From Burkholderiales bacterium (GTDB taxonomy: Bacteria; Pseudomonadota; Gammaproteobacteria; Burkholderiales; Casimicrobiaceae): DNA of 57,064 nt. A program made the position numbers and the translations under genes. Positions 55,058 through 57,064 of the stretch are shown here, piece by piece (within the stretch, counting starts at the first letter, position 1; the number at the start of each line of letters is the position of its first letter). Under the pieces are notes generated by a model. The model was not told the origin of the DNA, searched no databases, and saw nothing but the letters and a program-made list of their open reading frames with translations. The DNA lies in NCBI GenBank assembly GCA_031270015.1, contig JAISYH010000021.1, positions 1 through 57,064 of the forward strand, written 5' to 3'.

Positions 55058-56869
55058 TCAACGCCCAGCGGCTTTCAATCTTCTGGACCCGATTCCCGCC
55101 ACTCCCAGCGCCAGCAGCAGCGCGAGCGGCATGGGCAAAACAGGAATTGAAGTCGCGCCGTTCACTGGCGGCGGTGGCGCCTTGTATTCAAACGCGCCCA
55201 GTGAACGTTCCGCTGGCGTTGTGCCGCGGGTGACGCCGCGCTGATCAAGCGTGGCGTCCTCCCATGTTGCCGTCACCGGCGTTGACGAAAAGTCGATGAT
55301 GAGCATCTGTGAGGTCACGCCGCTTGGATCTACCGCGCCAATCGCCGGGCTGCCCGCAGGTAACGCCAGCGTCAGCGTCGGTCCGCCATTGTCGGCAAGC
55401 GTCGTTTCGACAATAGCGCCAATCGCGCCACTGCCTGCAAGCACTCGATTGGTTGTGCCGCAACTTGGCGACGCCACATCCACGCCATCCACCCATTCGA
55501 TGTTGTAATTGCCCGTGAGGGTACCCGAAATTGAACATAACGCCGTTGCGCCGACAAGGGCAGCACTGGAAAGGATGAGACTGTTGTCAATGCTGACATT
55601 GCCGCTACCTTGATAGTGGATCGCCGCGCCATTTTGTCCCGCGCTATTGTCGAGCAGCGTCAGGTGACTGGCCTCAAGCGTCGTCCCGACGTAAATCGCG
55701 CCGCCGCGACCGTAAGTGCCGTTTGCCTGATTGCCTTCAAAGGTACTGTTGCTGATATTGGCGGCACTGACACGAATCGCGCCGCCGTTGCTGTTTATCT
55801 GATTGTTCTCGAATGTGCTGTCGCTGACATTGGCGGTAGCGGCAGAAATCGCGCCGCCGTTGCTGTTTGCTTGATTCTTCTCGAATGTGCTGTTGCTGAT
55901 ATTGACGGTACCGGAGGCATGAATCGCGCCGCCGCTAATGCTGGACTGATTGTTCTCGAATGCGCTGTCGCTGACATGGGCAGTGGCGGCAGAAATCGCG
56001 CCGCCACCTCTACTGCCGCCGTTGACCCGATTGTCTTCAAATGTGCTGTTGCTGACATTGGCGGTACTGGCATAAATCGCGCCGCCGCCGAAACTGCTAT
56101 TTGCCTGATTCTTCTCGAATGCGCTGTTACTGACATCGGCGGTAGTGGCAAAAATCGCGCCGCCTTGAACACTTGCCTGATTGCCTTCAAATGTGCTGTT
56201 GCGAACAATGACGGTGGCACTGCCGCCGGAGGTATAAATCGCGCCGCCGCTGCCGTTGCCGCTGACGCCAGCCCGATTGTTCTTGAATGCGCTGTTGCGA
56301 ACAATGACGGTGGCGTTGTTACCGGCATAAATCGCGCCGCCGTGGACGCTTCCCACATGACCATTCTGAAAAGCCAACCCCGAAACGGTAAGAACAAAGC
56401 CGGTGCCGGAGCCATTCAGAATACGATTGGCGCTCTTGCCATCGAGCGTAATCAGCGGAGCGCCGCCGCCGTCCAGCAATCCCTCGATGGTGAGGCTTCT
56501 GGTAATGGCGATTTCGCCACTGGCAGTCACGTCGATGGTGGTCGCCGTGTTGAATACTGCCGTGTCGAATGTGATCGTGTCGTTGCTGCCGTAAGCATCG
56601 GGCGAGGCGACGGCGACACAGTTGTTTTGATTGTTACCGGCGTTGACGGAACCTACCGCCCCGCGCAGGGTACATTTGTCGCTATCAGTGAGCGCGTCAA
56701 CAGAACTGTTCACCGTGATCGTCGCCGCCTGCGCGGCAATGCCCATACACAACATCGCCGCCGCGAATGCCGATAACCAAACCTTTTTGTGATGCTTTGC
56801 TTTGTGGTGTTTTGCTTCCCGACATGGAGGCAAGGATGTTCTTTGATGATGTTTTGGTTTATTGATCAT
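55058..56869 (-). CDS. Repetitive right-handed beta-helix surface protein with C-terminal sorting-like anchor
   Basis: About 603 residues. Signal peptide ends near 'GIAAQA'; then a CSLREA-like region ('VNSSVDALTDSDKCTLRGAV'), eight repeats of 24-26 residues with pattern N/DS-x-F-E-x-N-Q...GGAI (about 56300-55690), a choice-of-anchor-Q-like segment ('RGVTRG...ERSLGAFEY'), and the end 'SIPVLPMPLALLLALGVAGI' followed by Arg-rich 'SRRLKAAGR', like PEP-/IPTL-CTERM signals. The start is ATG 56869 (or TTG 56890); no ribosome site for either. Likely exported, cell-surface associated, adhesin or enzyme-like. Confidence 0.8.
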   Translation of the reverse strand: MINKPKHHQRTSLPPCREAKHHKAKHHKKVWLSAFAAAMLCMGIAAQAATITVNSSVDALTDSDKCTLRGAVGSVNAGNNQNNCVAVASPDAYGSNDTITFDTAVFNTATTIDVTASGEIAITRSLTIEGLLDGGGAPLITLDGKSANRILNGSGTGFVLTVSGLAFQNGHVGSVHGGAIYAGNNATVIVRNSAFKNNRAGVSGNGSGGAIYTSGGSATVIVRNSTFEGNQASVQGGAIFATTADVSNSAFEKNQANSSFGGGAIYASTANVSNSTFEDNRVNGGSRGGGAISAATAHVSDSAFENNQSSISGGAIHASGTVNISNSTFEKNQANSNGGAISAATANVSDSTFENNQINSNGGAIRVSAANISNSTFEGNQANGTYGRGGAIYVGTTLEASHLTLLDNSAGQNGAAIHYQGSGNVSIDNSLILSSAALVGATALCSISGTLTGNYNIEWVDGVDVASPSCGTTNRVLAGSGAIGAIVETTLADNGGPTLTLALPAGSPAIGAVDPSGVTSQMLIIDFSSTPVTATWEDATLDQRGVTRGTTPAERSLGAFEYKAPPPPVNGATSIPVLPMPLALLLALGVAGIGSRRLKAAGR

Positions 56870-56911
56870 GGCGCGTAATACTTTAATCAACGAAATGAAT
56901 CACAAGGGTAT

Positions 56912-56995
56912 CTACCTCTCCCCTGTTATGTTTTTAACATGGATGCCGTTATCCGCGCCCGGTTTAACTTTATTGCTCGTTTTTAACGATTCCAT
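56912..56995 (-). CDS. Possible 27-residue leader peptide upstream of the beta-helix gene
   Basis: An ATG at 56995 with a strong AGGAGAGG at good spacing opens a 27-codon frame (N-terminus MESLKTSNKV, end NITGER). It ends 42 bases before the beta-helix ATG. No family is recognised. It may be a leader peptide or a chance frame; the ribosome site is the best evidence. Confidence 0.3.
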   Translation of the reverse strand: MESLKTSNKVKPGADNGIHVKNITGER

Positions 56996-57064
56996 ATCAA
57001 CCTCTCCTGATTGAAAAACTTATCCGTATTATCACGGTAAATACCCTTAAATACATCACATTAT

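Noticed and set aside
55610-56776. 388-codon plus-strand frame with repeated NRAAV/ADIGG patterns
   Set aside because: It lies antisense to the beta-helix gene; its repeats mirror the repeats of the real gene. No ribosome site or family; the minus frame has signal peptide and known domains.
1-57064. CRISPR array
   Set aside because: No regularly spaced identical repeats with unique spacers; the only repeat-rich areas are the beta-helix gene and the short units after tatC.

Overview
ORGANISM. The window looks like chromosome from a betaproteobacterium (Burkholderiales/Rhodocyclales-like), probably an unnamed or little-studied lineage. The reasons are gene orders typical of that class: uvrA/MFS transporter/ssb; aroQ-accB-accC-prmA-zinc-ribbon membrane protein; mlaFED-mlaA-mlaC-mlaB-ABC exporter-ibaG-murA; HIT-tatABC. 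Neisserial/Burkholderia-type trimeric porins and a beta-helix protein with a C-terminal anchor point the same way. Most genes use GC-rich third positions. The 2.3-6.1 kb and 36.4-37.6 kb segments are visibly AT-richer and look acquired.

LAYOUT. 1-2.25 kb: debris of IS3, IS481 and IS5 elements around an intact tRNA-Ser(CGA) with its own terminator, plus a tyrosine-integrase fragment, i.e. the scar of an integrated element. 2.3-6.1 kb: two divergent units encoding GtrA, DprE1-like oxidase and DprE2-like reductase (minus) and a UbiA-type phosphoribosyltransferase with a DUF212 phosphatase (plus). Together these are a near-complete route to polyprenyl-phospho-D-arabinose, best known from mycobacteria. 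6.1-10.8 kb: uvrA, MFS transporter, ssb. 11.1-13.7 kb: two tandem near-identical porins with matching promoters and leader hairpins. 13.9-16.7 kb: WbpL/WbpM-type glycan initiation pair. 16.7-25.4 kb: LOG-family hydrolase, polA, hsp20 (with a likely sigma-32 promoter), topB, hemL. 25.7-27.1 kb: small envelope proteins (DUF4878 lipoprotein, YiiX-like hydrolase, NlpE-like lipoprotein). 27.2-33.5 kb: DUF3426 protein, prmA, accC, accB, aroQ, aroE, DUF4124 protein. 33.7-36.4 kb: xth and a YheS-type ABC-F ATPase. 36.5-37.6 kb: a DNA methyltransferase with a deleted MvaI/BcnI-family endonuclease beside it. 37.7-39.5 kb: YbaK-like deacylase, cory-CC-star protein and an ArsA/Get3 ATPase. 39.7-45.5 kb: cstA, amidohydrolase, YcaC-type hydrolase, unknown secreted protein. 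45.7-54.9 kb: complete Mla phospholipid-transport operon, ABC exporter, ibaG, murA, HIT, tatABC. 55-57 kb: a large repetitive beta-helix surface protein.

HOW IT FITS TOGETHER. Much of the window serves the envelope: lipid asymmetry (Mla), peptidoglycan precursor (MurA), protein export (Tat), porins, surface glycans (WbpL/WbpM, the arabinose-donor cassette) and lipoproteins. A second theme is DNA maintenance (UvrA, SSB, PolA, TopB, Xth). The items most worth following are the arabinose-donor cassette in a mobile-element context, the ArsA/cory-CC-star pair, the dead restriction enzyme beside a live methylase, the porin duplication with paired leaders, and the absence of the his operon from its usual place between murA and HIT. 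Functional calls rest on motif and gene-order recognition by eye; no database search was run.
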